This document shows positions 39,201-43,068 of a stretch of DNA of 64,000 nucleotides, in pieces. The position numbers and the translations under genes were made by a program. Each line of letters starts with the position of its first letter. Position 1 is the first letter of the stretch. The notes beneath the pieces are model-generated. The model made no database searches. It was not told where the DNA came from and saw only the letters and a program-made list of their open reading frames with translations. The stretch is taken from positions 552,501 to 616,500 of the forward strand of contig CAJNDS010002129.1 of assembly GCA_905221605.1 (NCBI GenBank), in the 5' to 3' direction. Source of the stretch: Symbiodinium natans (Eukaryota > Sar > Dinophyceae > Suessiales > Symbiodiniaceae).

Positions 39201-39563
39201 TCATCCGTGCGCGACGCCTATGCTCGCGACGGCCGCGGGGCTAAAGTAGGTACCGGTATCCAAGGGCTTCACCATGCCAAGGCCCTTTGCCTACTGCGGC
39301 CTGATGGCGCGGTGGTGCTGATTGGGAGCCTCAATTTTACCACAAGCAGCAAAGCCAATGCGGAGGCAGGGCTTAGGCTTGAGGTCGCCAAGACGCACCC
39401 GGTCGCGCAGTCCTATATCGAGGATTTCCAGAGGGTGTCGGCTGAGGCATTCTCCCTCGATGAGGCGGTCGCAAAGCGCCCTCAGTTGGAGCGAGCCAGC
39501 AGCTCCAACGTTGCTGGCAACGCCACTCGTGCCCTCAGCACTGCTCCACAGGGTATCGAGTAG
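24039..39563 (+). CDS. Retrotransposon giant polyprotein (Gag-Pol plus accessory domains)
   Basis: A single frame of about 5,170 codons from the last upstream stop (TAG 24036) to TAG 39561. No ATG lies near its beginning; the first usable codon by tool convention is TTG 24159, which a dinoflagellate would not normally use, so entry by frameshift from ORF1 is likely. Residue numbers below count from 24159. Gag-like 242-408; CCCH fingers 508-526 and 581-599; protease around D706; Cys cluster and hydrophobic helix 967-1050; RT connection 1227-1330; RNase H D1378/E1421/D1446; integrase 2199-2520; methyltransferase-like 2767-2948; RT 3120-3345; Tpt1-like 3553-3780; C2H2 near 4072; RanBP2-type fingers near 4348 and 4470; TM 4715-4742; SWIM 4794-4808; PLD 4952-5110. 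No internal stop interrupts it, which is strong evidence of recent selection. The protease presumably cuts it into parts. Confidence 0.88.
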   Translation, partial: GAGHGPYRCCLCPCYGTRVPPGGTVRSAVDSRFSARHRRGLQAELRAIFRPDQEPVADYLTRVSRIVLALKAHGVTVSSRDLDALSTKATLLADEFSKIGGDWHPTKMVRRLRTRFSVAALRGGEDPEDAEEIQREIQCIGELILALGGKESSSQEKVWSSPSDVPVEAVGPRSPGLPQPATASGLGVGLDRGGLRTAEVAGGPSAARVLGATDGDSPWRAKLAALEMEIEALKRGSDGGGSQTGSQHPAGDLAAALAAQTEALKEALAQRGGQSSITTVKTDLTWPTLTDDKSDARDVVLFYEEFEDVCALANNCRGMSAREKLLALRGRCRGSRMKTYTNAYRAAWKSGEVLSDPQAVYDRIKNKHLMFGESREEREVRVDGEHASLAKGKLTGHQFEPLFEASIADLEAVGLGKTPRELYLSYLRKMPPYLQKEIRNDKRLWPGDPKDGGLRGPQTWEESHKVVLEYEQREAAHRAVSHSVYTATGSQSADPAVALAEAQKEIKSLKAAAKAAAKGAAAAAKAGADQTFAAASKGAGKGADKKICFHFRDHGNCPKGDACPYSHDKELRRKALAAKKGDQTFATAKGKGKGKGGGKAKANAKPKAAAKGAAKPPGTVCPFFSKNGSCKKGASCDMVHNLTTSGGTPALPANWAPPSGASMSNPFAAFSVQIGSSGVQAGVLGAAGHAAVQQHALPLSKGGRDKFATLDDLPKDWWNLADNEPGGYQYRTVVQVLDRKVECMLDGCAGANHVTEELVVGMMNRAAELGIGTEDPGFPVVRLEKWVHPEYVHGIASGAPVPLKGAAVLRVTLLEGRTADDCRPNTEIFVRCKIAARGTSDWHGLILGGRALDCAGRMGLGFRPGPDFHVLDALGIRMPRCEDHSRTRKDRAYAFEARLSSLDDASCTEPGGGSRELLRYDGEEPLELSPGDGVLVPVVREAGVSAEGSLSEVVLPVECGVEAVPGLWPTGEGKGFVLLAAQECDHSLQPGEVVAEVRSGLVSTAACGCGAIETVFESEPSPQACADCGVAVASVDHDPCFACGSASRAAARSFQGCSSCARSFGRLRTGARIGVLSVLAAVTVLASVWGGSGPVGRPVEEPGVLTCLDHLPSVDSWWEAPGGYASVWGRRPAQKDLGTVAVEKAPYETCLLQRAGEAWRLWDTRDLRVAESVACSDEVPVTERLAVFRTRKGPRWAGWREGSATAERGASDAVRPADAVDTARCPSYHIVESWDIDKMIEEPPTDYYYEQLAADMRARHPKACPHLLDHLVSLEGFLDKSILFGFSFGISKAEVCVSKGKLLGHNIGRDGSSPDEERCQAVIDFPPLWEKLHIQQFLGCANWLRGYLPVEYGHAAKILGQWQKPGAVFPEGGLGSAATEGCKAFKAIKRMMQNRINLATFDEASAADGSCPLEQIADASGIAVGGSVVQMTRDLSQLKVLMTHSKSLTPAQQNWPPLIQEAFAQLEVKRATRRMFGSIRTLCWTDHANLTRAQTSDIGMDPKLVRWVAEILMDGSEIRSLSGRSATLGDSFSRNPKDRDALLAARTKDLEGLSGQLRGFDLDQYLGEGTEGDGPVPWAVGNDAVPEPAGRVQAAAVPMCVVAALPVRVMVVFDYARWKEQDAELTEIRRVFQASLPGVSVAVRGCWGPFEDTDGLASHFDCGVGRLAGTKKIKRIRVDLLTSCAKVLREASGFRPQFLVGLGQGGLVTAVLRWPLVVELTLQARNLQRKEARAVGEAWAGIKAIWAVRPRLWRTQQGHLEVAEACPELKKDFPEPPLRGFGIVGKQALGAEVLRSLRLDAVRSIDDASIRGMLDEPSRPLWDHEGLCICGKRTYLFSRCPACIEKEAVDISVEIAEREEPEPPLEGDLEAHEVGLEVNSVLATLDRTGGLVRVRSSTIQQWAVGFRTTPKDAPVPTAYGMLSGKIWKKSHSMKLSLGSQHKDLSKWGDVKPYWTTWVVREDGAVVAGHNCSPLNVVQGDIVVHWSSVVNWHGHRHVVNEQCEVLWRSNGKEVALDPSFGKLIALVGRVTQVIGWRATGEAASDPRRSTLQASRVLAQFSSSNEGVEGHWTAGAISRGKNANECKLKGRVLAFMGEEHKGPAVVLELVSHSPILCIWDHSSTKVKVEFKGGVPSLSLIAEEDENRREQLAVEARDAANISEFRVTGSLRTAWYEGQRRDPSLAGSIRKPEPPMEISGDGLLEREVTLRTGQTVVVPVVPNGAAGANGVTWRRACYNSVHCGVLGAHRSAEVTVKLLERAVWWPDLEKDVRTWVAKCLACIKGRSRPTKVEARAVKCGAETCWQEVSVDCEGPNREDREGHRYSLTYFDCLSHAVLLEPMRSLTHAEVRRAFVRCVLRSRTIPSLIRSDRGPEFKNALMAELSAMLGTEWRFSAPLRPCELGANERVHQEVQKVLGAVVRQVGASLSEAWSDWLVVAEYVIDNTPGPHGYTPRDLERSWSLALPLEKDVLRDALQFEPISDWARSQFKQFSELAAAVREHWTRSSEARAKLANRHRRTVDLKPGDRVVWNAPRARSEGAGRVPWKPGLTGPWRVLEVKGHRLTLEPVSMESGGTSSARRGPMEAHAEDCILVPADADGAESREPVVFEDDGTGGDGSSRPSLGQQVQGDAKQVEFTLTRRGRDFVLRLGDRIAYRGVGGGPKVCRLGRVTQVDAARAQVGVHRYLPDASGVRVKWRLAYIAEDGALTLSEGTRPAHEAVTVREIISKVDLNRDGVLAAASARKLDKGAYSLQDRTLERASRARTGVLSIREALADLLVAEPRVLQPRASPESGAVESWFRQYFLGGVADVLEVAWGDAVVSDAARRHGYRVVPAFVQGKQAYGITWNLAAEGHLEAISGAVLRAEPKVLVIGLEGKNVPRAFLQLVVRCAQERTRAGAHVALHLQAQKGEWEPWRLEEWGALFGTLAEPRWPWAFVRADICQFARASGRDNLVESGALWLADFSLESVGLRCSRPDALGAVQHKHVGRAQADYNLIGAAFCASLQDLGLRGAEELCTAAVESFPATAGADSAAAAPQPSPVIPLPDVRSGEDLTPAERAELDKEVDKYAAEKEAFWRTKADAKDWDSVRADLEVYALAGEKVAEDPRRTEAYRDLVWSGLKIEPGPTRPGLTDADIAAVREVIRRKAAGFWVEDTTRTTVRKFAHDCIPTGPPVSSQPHSLRGESAQWVDDKLEEECKRGQLIRGSSAWGSAPFPTKEMPSYKRHRKRRLVVDYRRVNARIKRSTYYCRRGSDVLAAAVGSVWYTFVDAVSGFNQIRNTKRAREVLAIVARSGKYLPVGLTFGPINGPDDFNFVVDRAYAPGRGRRLKYTKEWIAYVDDLTVRTGRVIDGQFFTDAQAEGAVREACAKGAVAAPQSASSALEALGVRGAHNTKRANHDAARSDQNHPTRVLMLRMLGLFGCFCVQGGCFWGGPFPRSPVCGQKDFSSFVACSFVPLSRSQCFASRPRGSVQGRSRSLRSLRAQTLRKLPKPPPQRFKCVVEPRVGSPSPRSCLCTAPRCGSRPDRAGATDRSPGPSWSTTRPRCGPCPGRAGAAAYHYCTPAPCSGPCPGRSRARQVFLAHRRSSKAAGLSAAMGGGGSKGRGKSKSPGPKGRKGPPTIDDVQRRLVRCMRHGEAGCRGRFAPGGLYPVDELIEQLGITINQYNQAVAHDANQRKPRLDTSHAGFLRAFQGHSADCGHPMGFMMEGLSETAINDLIYRYGPAMWHGTDLHVVPSLIENGLIPGGGPGGRLGVHCVLGHCPTQWEDGRRGFRRGSTCIVEVRLAVLRDAGVPIYAGADGVALTGQIRATGISRIWALPKGSAVYSILIAELEVDRLIQHVDLRSLGDTSAGPHPPLGRGPKLGTVQASQAAAASSGAASSSTVVLAPAGRVMAAGAAQPVTPPKAAPKAKGRASGAPKTSIFPAKPKEYPRRNVPGPNALEAEDSLEEEAAQEAEGVEEDSSSSDLPDTRAPQAAVKVKEDEEPAGGAQAESIEEGVLELGQSVVSSAKEYLARSEALLRAQKLQSKILEVAGTAMVKLEKITKREESLKTLRRGGENRAAGEGADGEEVSDDGQDAPGGAGSSSSAMPSRGGTVQSAPAPEVPRPNADGHYGCSAPGCGLAFESLVQYHLHQAACHGASLPPNLGISPSAPLDPFRQDWRGRLFRRGKDGGYGEVPMLRVIRYHKANGYDHSKVPLLKRGDRIQLEDGSHHIYGGSHPPGWLRDDPELDPAPESSGGGSTPKSEPTEEAEHGPPREAAPRGRALGPPTSDVQQRLAERRSKRDYSPDLVTPLDDLHAQEIDSFFAGDPAADSLDVILMRAEVRTESHLNVGREQEEPLVKEEQEEEAEVVKDEEVSVEMEAGTADEADDVALPANRAYVEGRFYPYGSWRCFFCEAINPVTEDQCLTTHAGGPKAGAPCDGRWINGIDIGWWEVDPQTAPEQWRRRFSAEALEDQQARADAARLLSDEELAEALQAAEEAQAAERAKKRERRQAEKAERDDHINEALRIAGWQCPNCYEWNLSFRQLCFRCSTPLRLAEVVSRGIPDPRRGEERDSGSESSQDELEHEILLANLAMDQETIQPLLRNKHKKRGGKRRREEATYGKGRDPWSAWADARGKGQGKPKGRGKSDAKGKPKGRGRYAWGAYAAGIVAALQPRPSTSWVPAFPCGSARPPPSVPLPPRTPFFLGRGLLNRLMHALNGNINGWWGLAAAASAPIALQLHRGAVHVVEDSMHAVATISADVVEEIGHGARRTVWVAGTAITLVVVILCSAVLWYVSRAVANRIAHLRHGNTAAPEARLSQLLGSEATFEVASTKKGVTHKVWVHLKEETAACGCRAYLAEGRCGHCDAAMDTARSLGFLHAAQRGAGPALTDSIRSTASEALAKGKVVLGLGNSEGCFSQLAAKSRGLSCFQGLAGRDLAAAPADGASAAHAQSGFVQRAATATVARTPSRRNKGPVPARSSPVKEAEFLAGGPYVQAAQTLLGSGAAEDVIYIRAYSLDCPSCIEAIEASLSKGAGVRIVADMGQCHRTKLQWQALKRLAAAGAEVKVGCGSSVRDAYARDGRGAKVGTGIQGLHHAKALCLLRPDGAVVLIGSLNFTTSSKANAEAGLRLEVAKTHPVAQSYIEDFQRVSAEAFSLDEAVAKRPQLERASSSNVAGNATRALSTAPQGIE
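24882..25965 (+). other. Gag-like region with two CCCH zinc fingers
   Basis: Residues 242-408 (DLTWPTLTDD..., VLFYEEFEDV, LPPYL..EI-type end) follow the pattern of a retrotransposon capsid. A Lys/Ala/Gly-rich linker surrounds two fingers, CFHFRDHGNCPKGDACPYSH (residues 508-527) and one starting CPFFSKNGSC (from 581), both C-x8-C-x5-C-x3-H. Most retroelement gags carry CCHC knuckles instead; CCCH fingers also bind RNA, so the role in packaging RNA is plausible. Confidence 0.75.
26259..26670 (+). other. Retropepsin-like protease domain
   Basis: The motif CMLDGCAGANHVTEE (Asp at residue 706) sits where retropepsins have LD(T/S)GA, and LILGGRALDCAGRMGLGF resembles the closing ILG strand. The DGCAGA variant departs from the DTGA consensus: the catalytic Asp is present, followed by GC instead of TG. 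Placement between gag and pol supports the assignment. Confidence 0.6.
27732..28680 (+). other. RT connection segment plus RNase H, lying before integrase
   Basis: SKAEVCVSKGKLLGHNIG, then EERCQAVIDFPP and IQQFLGCANWLRGYLP, correspond to the C-terminal half of Ty3/gypsy RT (K..F....FLGH...G, ...FLG..NYYR.FI). RNase H follows: ADASG (D1378), QEAFAQLEV (E1421) and CWTDHANL (D1446), with SKSLTPAQQNW matching the usual S..LT..E.NY block. No fingers or palm and no YxDD box precede this region; those are found 5 kb downstream after the integrase. Confidence 0.8.
29100..29620 (+). other. Unassigned region between RNase H and integrase
   Basis: Translation gives an alpha/beta-looking segment with FLVGLGQGGLVTAV, reminiscent of a hydrolase nucleophile elbow (GxSxGG) but with Gln for Ser, and later a four-Cys knuckle CICGKRTYLFSRCPAC. 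I do not recognise the domain; the elbow similarity may be chance. Confidence 0.3.
30720..31830 (+). other. Integrase (H2C2 finger, D,D35E core, GPY/F-like tail)
   Basis: The zinc-binding part is H2199-x6-H2206...C2236-x2-C2239 (HCGVLGAH, KCLAC). The core has D2268 (SVDCEGP), D2328 (RSDRGPEF) and E2364 (LGANERVHQE) with exactly 35 residues between the last two. The tail GDRVVWNAP...LTGPWRVLEV matches the GPY/F module of Ty3/gypsy and gammaretroviral integrases. All catalytic residues are intact. It would insert element cDNA into the genome. Confidence 0.9.
32440..33000 (+). other. Degenerate SAM-methyltransferase-like domain
   Basis: Residues 2767-2948: DVLEVAWGDAVVSDAARRHGY resembles motif I of C5-type methyltransferases (LEVFSGSG...A...G), and PKVLVIGLEGKN stands where a PPC loop would be. 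The glycine-rich loop is altered and the catalytic Pro-Cys is missing, so activity is unlikely. Retrotransposons carrying cytosine methyltransferases are reported from dinoflagellates and some algae; this may be a decayed or repurposed relative. The assignment rests on pattern only. Confidence 0.4.
33510..34205 (+). other. RT fingers/palm domain, displaced downstream of integrase
   Basis: The usual entry (HDCIPTGPPVSSQPHSLR, then QLIRGSSAWGSAPFPTKE) is followed by RRLVVDYRRVN, motif A FVDAVSGFNQI (D3227), motif B LPVGLTFGPINGPDDFNF and motif C YVDDLTV (Y3295, D3297, D3298). All three catalytic aspartates are present. The segment ends soon after YVDD, exactly where the connection segment found at 27.8 kb would continue. 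Confidence 0.88.
34206..34814 (+). other. Linker of leader-like sequence inside the polyprotein frame
   Basis: This 200-codon stretch translates to Arg/Pro/Cys/Ser-rich sequence without domain character and contains CG-rich inverted motifs of the form GCGGGCC.GT..CCTGGCCGC (34668, 34731) that also occur in the 5' leader (23579) and 3' untranslated part (39780). It ends with a pyrimidine-rich GGTTTTCCTCGCCC...GGTCCAG acceptor-like site 23 bp before ATG 34815. It could be a coding spacer or the leader of a second, trans-spliced mRNA. The absence of stops over 200 codons favours translation. Confidence 0.45.
34815..35540 (+). other. RNA 2'-phosphotransferase (Tpt1/KptA)-like domain
   Basis: From Met3553, after a Gly/Lys-rich N terminus, the order of Tpt1 landmarks is visible. 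CMRHGEAG (R3590, H3591) stands for the LLRH motif. FLRAFQGHS (R3646) matches the IRA.QGHS motif. MWHGTDLHVVPSLIENGLIPGG matches YHGT....I...GL, and RRGFRRGSTCIVEV (R3730/R3731) the RRG.. strand. GADGVALTGQI matches the N.V.LT strand. The family removes the splice-junction 2'-phosphate from RNA by transfer to NAD+. All four residues of the Arg-His-Arg-Arg set are therefore present. The domain is about 230 residues, near the usual size. Confidence 0.72.
36360..37650 (+). other. C2H2 finger and two RanBP2-type zinc fingers
   Basis: YGCSAPGCGLAFESLVQYHLH...H (from about residue 4072) is C2H2-like. GSWRCFFCEAINPVTEDQC (near 4348) and GWQCPNCYEWNLSFRQLC..C (near 4470) fit the RanBP2 type (W-x-C-x2-C...N...C-x2-C), a fold that binds single-stranded RNA or ubiquitin. 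The first RanBP2 finger has a long insertion before its last Cys. Acidic and Ala/Glu-rich linkers, one probably a coiled coil (EELAEALQAAEEAQAAERAK), separate them. Confidence 0.6.
38100..38600 (+). other. Membrane segment and SWIM zinc finger
   Basis: WVAGTAITLVVVILCSAVLW (residues about 4716-4735) is a clear transmembrane helix, with a weaker hydrophobic stretch some 60 residues before it. At residues 4794-4808, CGCRAYLAEGRCGHC fits the SWIM pattern CxC...CxH, after the usual leader strand THKVWVHLKEE. SWIM fingers bind DNA or proteins. A membrane helix in the accessory part might suggest an envelope-like origin, but nothing else resembles an envelope protein. Confidence 0.6.
39000..39440 (+). 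other. Single-HKD phospholipase-D/Zucchini-like nuclease domain
   Basis: DVIYIRAYSLDCPSCIEAI...GVRIVADMGQ begins like the Nuc/PLD6 family, and LHHAKALCLL...D...LIGSLNFT gives H5039, K5041, D5049 and the G-S-x-N strand (G5056, S5057, N5059). Only one HKD motif is present, as in bacterial Nuc and Zucchini/PLD6, which act as dimers on single-stranded nucleic acid or, for PLD6, cardiolipin. The K-to-D spacing is longer than the classical four residues. It is the last domain before the stop at 39563. Confidence 0.72.
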
Positions 39564-40198
39564 GCTGCGGCCAGTCGGCGCGGCGTGGTATGCATCCACG
39601 CATTATCAGAGCAGGCGTTGCAGCACGGCACGTTGCTTCGCCAACCTTTTGCATTTTCTTTTGCTTGACTGCGGGTGAAAAGCCGCGGCAGGTTGGAAAC
39701 CTGCCCATTTTGCATTCCCCGCACCTTTCTCCTCCGCCCTGCCTGTGGCCCCTCGTGCTGAGGGTGCTCTTTTGCAGGTGCTGCGGACCGTGTCCTGGTC
39801 GCGGCAATGCGCTCGCCGAAGCGCGTGTGAGCTGCATTGCCTGCGGCACAAGCCATGTGCGCGGCTCTCGCTGAGTCTGGTAGCCCGTAGGGTAGTTCCG
39901 GATAGGTGAGTAGCCGTAGCCGTAGCTTAGGACCGGCCGTGTACAGTGTACCATCTGTACCATAGATTTCAGTGTCTGCCGTAGCAGTCCTCAAGGCACT
40001 CAGTGGGCTCTGTGTACTGGAGCCTCGACTCAGGTCATGCAAAAGACCGGTCCGCCTGGTTTAGGCTGGTCTTGGAGGGTCGCTCGTTTGGGTCGTCTCG
40101 TTTCGCGTGTCTTCGTTTGCGGGCTTGCGCCCAAAGCCGCGACGGACGCCCGCCCTCCTTGTGGAAGTCACTCACCGGAGCCTCGGCTGAGGGGCGAA
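39564..40198 (+). other. Retrotransposon 3' untranslated region with hairpin
   Basis: It is 635 bp with no supported coding sequence. A perfect 8-bp stem with a 3-nt loop lies at 39687-39705 (GGCAGGTT GGA AACCTGCC). Another copy of the CGGACCGTGTCCTGGTCGCGG motif lies at about 39784. These may be RNA structural signals of the element. Confidence 0.6.
40189..40198 (+). other. Polypurine tract
   Basis: GAGGGGCGAA lies immediately before the TGTG start of the 3' LTR, the expected place for plus-strand DNA priming. One C interrupts the purines. Confidence 0.6.
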
Positions 40199-40507
40199 TG
40201 TGAGCTGACATGAGTGCATATGCATCTTCTGCTCTGTGATGCATTAGGACTCGGCAGACCACCTTGTAGTTTTCCTTTGCATGTAGAGTTTTGCAATTCG
40301 TAACAATGCCAATATTTTGGCTCAAGTACCGAGCTTGTGCCTTTGAGCACGGTAGAGTCGTACAGTAGCTCCTAGGTTGCTGTGCGGTCCGACCGGACGC
40401 ACTCAGGCGTAGCTGCACAAGTGCTTGGACTCACGAAGTCGTAAAACAGCGTGACCGGGCTGTGATTGCATTGGCTTAGTGCAAGTCCAGTGCTGGTCGA
40501 CTTCACA
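40199..40507 (+). repeat. 3' LTR (309 bp)
   Basis: Identical as read to 23194-23502. It is followed at once by the GTCT target duplication, which merges into a TATC/TA-rich microsatellite, so the element landed in AT-rich simple sequence. Confidence 0.95.
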
Positions 40508-40509
40508 GT

Positions 40510-40605
40510 CTATCTATCTATCTATATGTACATGTATATGTGTATATATGTACGTATATACATATATATATGTATATATATATATATATATAAATATACG
40601 TATGG
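40510..40605. repeat. TA/TATC microsatellite
   Basis: TATC repeats pass into TATATG and TA repeats next to the retrotransposon's right end; similar TATATG sequence lies left of its 5' end, consistent with insertion into one AT-rich tract. Confidence 0.85.
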
Positions 40606-41661
40606 TTTCCGAGCCTGTGATGTCTTCGCGTTGCATCCCCAACTCTTCCCCATCAATAGATTCGACAAAGTCTCCTGAGTGCTTTGCGCTTTGGCTTTCG
40701 CACTTTTGTTCAGTAACTTGGCATCTCGTGACTGGGCATCTAGAATATGCGCTGCTCCAGCAGCTAGCGATCCTGAAATCGACGACCTCCCATCTCAGAG
40801 TTCTGGATTTTGATCCAGCCGATAGCATTGGAGTTGATATACCCCGCGGAGATATGATCTTACAGGCGGCCACGCACGCTGCGTGCACGCCCGTTGCTTG
40901 CGATTTGCGGCGCCGGCGGCGCGAAAACCTAGTTTTTGCAAAATGTTGTTGGCGCAACAAAATTTATCAGCATTGTTCGTAGAACATTGTGTTCCGGAAA
41001 ACGTTGTTTGTGCGCAAAAAGTACCATCATGTTGGGGCTATCAGGCTAGTATACCGGCGATGGTGCGACCACCACTAGCATTGCACCACTTTAAACATTT
41101 TGTCCCGCCCGGTGATTTTCCTATTCCCACGAGGCCACGAGGGATCTGTAAACCTCCACAGGGAGCAGATGCGTGTGCTACTTCTCAGCCGAAATTGTAC
41201 AAACCAGGGCCCTTTCTGAGACTTCAATTCCCTGCCTGTACATCTCAAAATGTCAGATGCGAAGTTGTCGGCACGAACATCCATGGTGAACCCGTGCCCG
41301 TGTGTACCACACTTCGTGTTGGAGCTGTTGCATGAGCGGTGGTGTCCCTCGAAAAGTCAAAGTCAAACTGCACACAAGTCCGATAAGAATGAGGATTCCC
41401 AAAATAAGTTGATACTTGCCAAGTCCTGTGGCTAGTCCAACAAAGGTCAAAACGAACCATCGCACAGACATCTAAAGCTCGGAAACCAGCGCAAGCTCAA
41501 GACGCAAGCCATGGACGGTTACATCCACAAGGGAACCTCCTCCAGAAGTACGAAGCAACAACGAACAAGTGTGCGATTGGTGAGGTTTCAAGCCGGACGA
41601 TGAAGCGTCTTGGCAAGTTGATGACTCTTTGTTTAGGATGGGCGTCCATTTAGAGCTGTGA

Positions 41662-41761
41662 CGTTGGGATGTTACCCTACTATCAGTCCTTAGTAGGGAT
41701 TCTAGTACCTCCTATTCTAATCCATATTTAACGACTGTTTGTTTCAGGGAGAATCCCAACG
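41662..41761. mobile_element. Fold-back / MITE-like element
   Basis: A 100-bp segment with perfect 9-nt ends CGTTGGGAT and ATCCCAACG. The inner sequence (ATGTTACCCTACTATCAGTCCTTAG...) resembles the inner part of the element at 2831-2976. It is non-coding. Confidence 0.5.
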
Positions 41762-42371
41762 ATGTTGCTTGCAGTTTCGGAATCGTAAGCTGAACAGCCT
41801 GTTGCTGATGAAGACTCGTCAAGGGCTGTTCATGGCACCTGTTTCCCAGAACTGCACTGCACCCTTGGACCCAACGACGCATGAAAAAAAAACAGCAGCC
41901 AAAAACACGATCGAAGATCTTGGCAGATCTTGGCAGAAGCAAGTCATCCGAAGCTCGTGACGAGTGCTGAAGCAGGTTGCATTCCATCCACATCCGCCAA
42001 GTCACGGCCTCATTCCTCGACAGCCCAGCGACCCAATGCAGCCTTTGATGTGGCAGAAGGTGTCTCCTTCTCCGCCTGCCGTGGCCTGGGCCTGAGTCCT
42101 GCCAGAATGCCGGGGCAGCTCCGCAGCTCTCCACAGTTGAACGTTCTGTGCAACAGTTTACGGTTTAGGATTTAGGGGCTTTAGGGTTTCCAGCTTCGTG
42201 ACTCTGGAACCGTGGAGCCCTCGACTGTCGTATGGAACCACACATCTCTCCGTCCAGGTGCCTGCTAGCCACAACTTGCGACGGTAGCGGCCCAAGCTGG
42301 TGTTTATCGAAGGTTCCTGCCGCTGCATTGGTTTGTTAGTCGGAGAGACATTAGCAGACCGAGGGGCGAAT

Positions 42372-42469
42372 GGGGGGTTTACGAGAATAGGGCGTACCTT
42401 CTTGCAGTCCTGATGATAAGGGGATCCTACTATTGGGGGTCTAAATTAGGGGTCCCCTAAACCCGAAAC
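42372..42469 (+). repeat. G-rich short interspersed repeat, copy A
   Basis: Begins GGTTTACGAGAATAGGG and contains CTACTATTGGGGGTCTA. It is clearly related to 60150-60252 and, in reverse orientation, to 42622-42715. About 100 bp, non-coding. Confidence 0.6.
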
Positions 42470-42621
42470 AAAAAAAACCCTAACTCCCCTGCGGAGTGAT
42501 CCCAGACGGGGTCTGCTAGGCGGGTGGCAAACAACAAATAGGAGCAGCGATATGAGATCCGGGGTGAGGCCTTCGGTCGTCTCCTCCCGGCGACCTTCCA
42601 CAGTCGAGGCCTCAAAAGCAG

Positions 42622-42715
42622 ATTGGGGGTTTAGGAAAATGGGTGACCCCCAAAATAGGACCCCAAATAGCAGGATCCCCTTCAAATAAGGACCCCCACT
42701 AGGGTACCCCCCTAA
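42622..42715 (-). repeat. G-rich short interspersed repeat, copy B (inverted)
   Basis: The reverse complement shows the same succession TAGGGGGGTACC, GGGGTCC, AAGGGGATCCT, GGGGTCCTA as copy A. A and B lie about 150 bp apart in opposite orientation. Confidence 0.55.
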
Positions 42716-43050
42716 TATCGAAAGCCCTCAGATGGAAGTCAGGAGGTGTGTGGCTTGGTAAGCATGGCTTAGGCATGCTTGGCAGTCCTCCGTGCGACAG
42801 CTTTCCTGTTCGCTCGCGCTCCTGCACCTTCACCTCTGTACAGGATTGTTCACCTGCTGTTGGCTTGAACTTCTTCACGCTGGCTCAAAGATCGTGTGGG
42901 ACGCAGTAGGTCTCGGAGGCCTGAGGAGCGTGCATAGAATCTTGGGTGCAGGCTTAGACTCTATGGTTGTTTCAGCACAGCTTTCGGTGCAAGTTCCGCG
43001 ATGCAATGTAGGATGTGCCAGGGCAAGCCACCCAAGTAGCAATCCTGCAG

Positions 43051-43068
43051 CCCAGGACATCTTGCGTC
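43051..43068 (+). promoter_or_regulatory. Candidate spliced-leader acceptor of eIF2 gamma
   Basis: CCTGCAG|CCCAG|GACATC offers AG acceptors at 43050 and 43055, 14-18 bp before ATG 43069. Dinoflagellate mRNAs generally receive a trans-spliced leader at such sites; this one is positional inference. Confidence 0.4.

Larger units (their letters stand above)
23194..40507 (+). mobile_element. Intact 17.3 kb LTR retrotransposon with permuted pol and RNA-enzyme domains
   Basis: Two 309-bp direct repeats, which I read as identical base for base, bound the element. They begin TGTG and end CACA. The four bases GTCT lie directly outside both ends (23190-23193 and 40508-40511) as a target duplication. 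Inside are ORF1 (23707-24219) and one frame of about 5,130 codons ending at 39563. Order: gag-like region, two CCCH fingers, retropepsin-like protease, RT connection plus RNase H, H2C2 and D,D35E integrase with a GPY/F-like tail, methyltransferase-like fold, RT fingers/palm (YVDD), Tpt1-like domain, zinc fingers, membrane helix, SWIM finger, PLD nuclease. The integrase type and the 4-bp duplication favour the Ty3/gypsy lineage. Identical LTRs and the open frame point to recent insertion. The length is several times that of a typical Ty3/gypsy element (about 5-6 kb). Confidence 0.92.
40508..43068. other. Spacer between retrotransposon and eIF2 gamma gene
   Basis: No gene supported. It holds a TA-rich microsatellite (40510-40605), a short hairpin TTGTTGGCGCAACAA near 40943-40957, a fold-back element (41662-41761), degenerate TTTAGGG near 42163-42190, and two G-rich short repeats in opposite orientation (42372-42469, 42622-42715). 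A 150-codon frame at 40883 has no recognisable domain. The last ~300 bp should hold the eIF2 gamma promoter. Confidence 0.45.
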
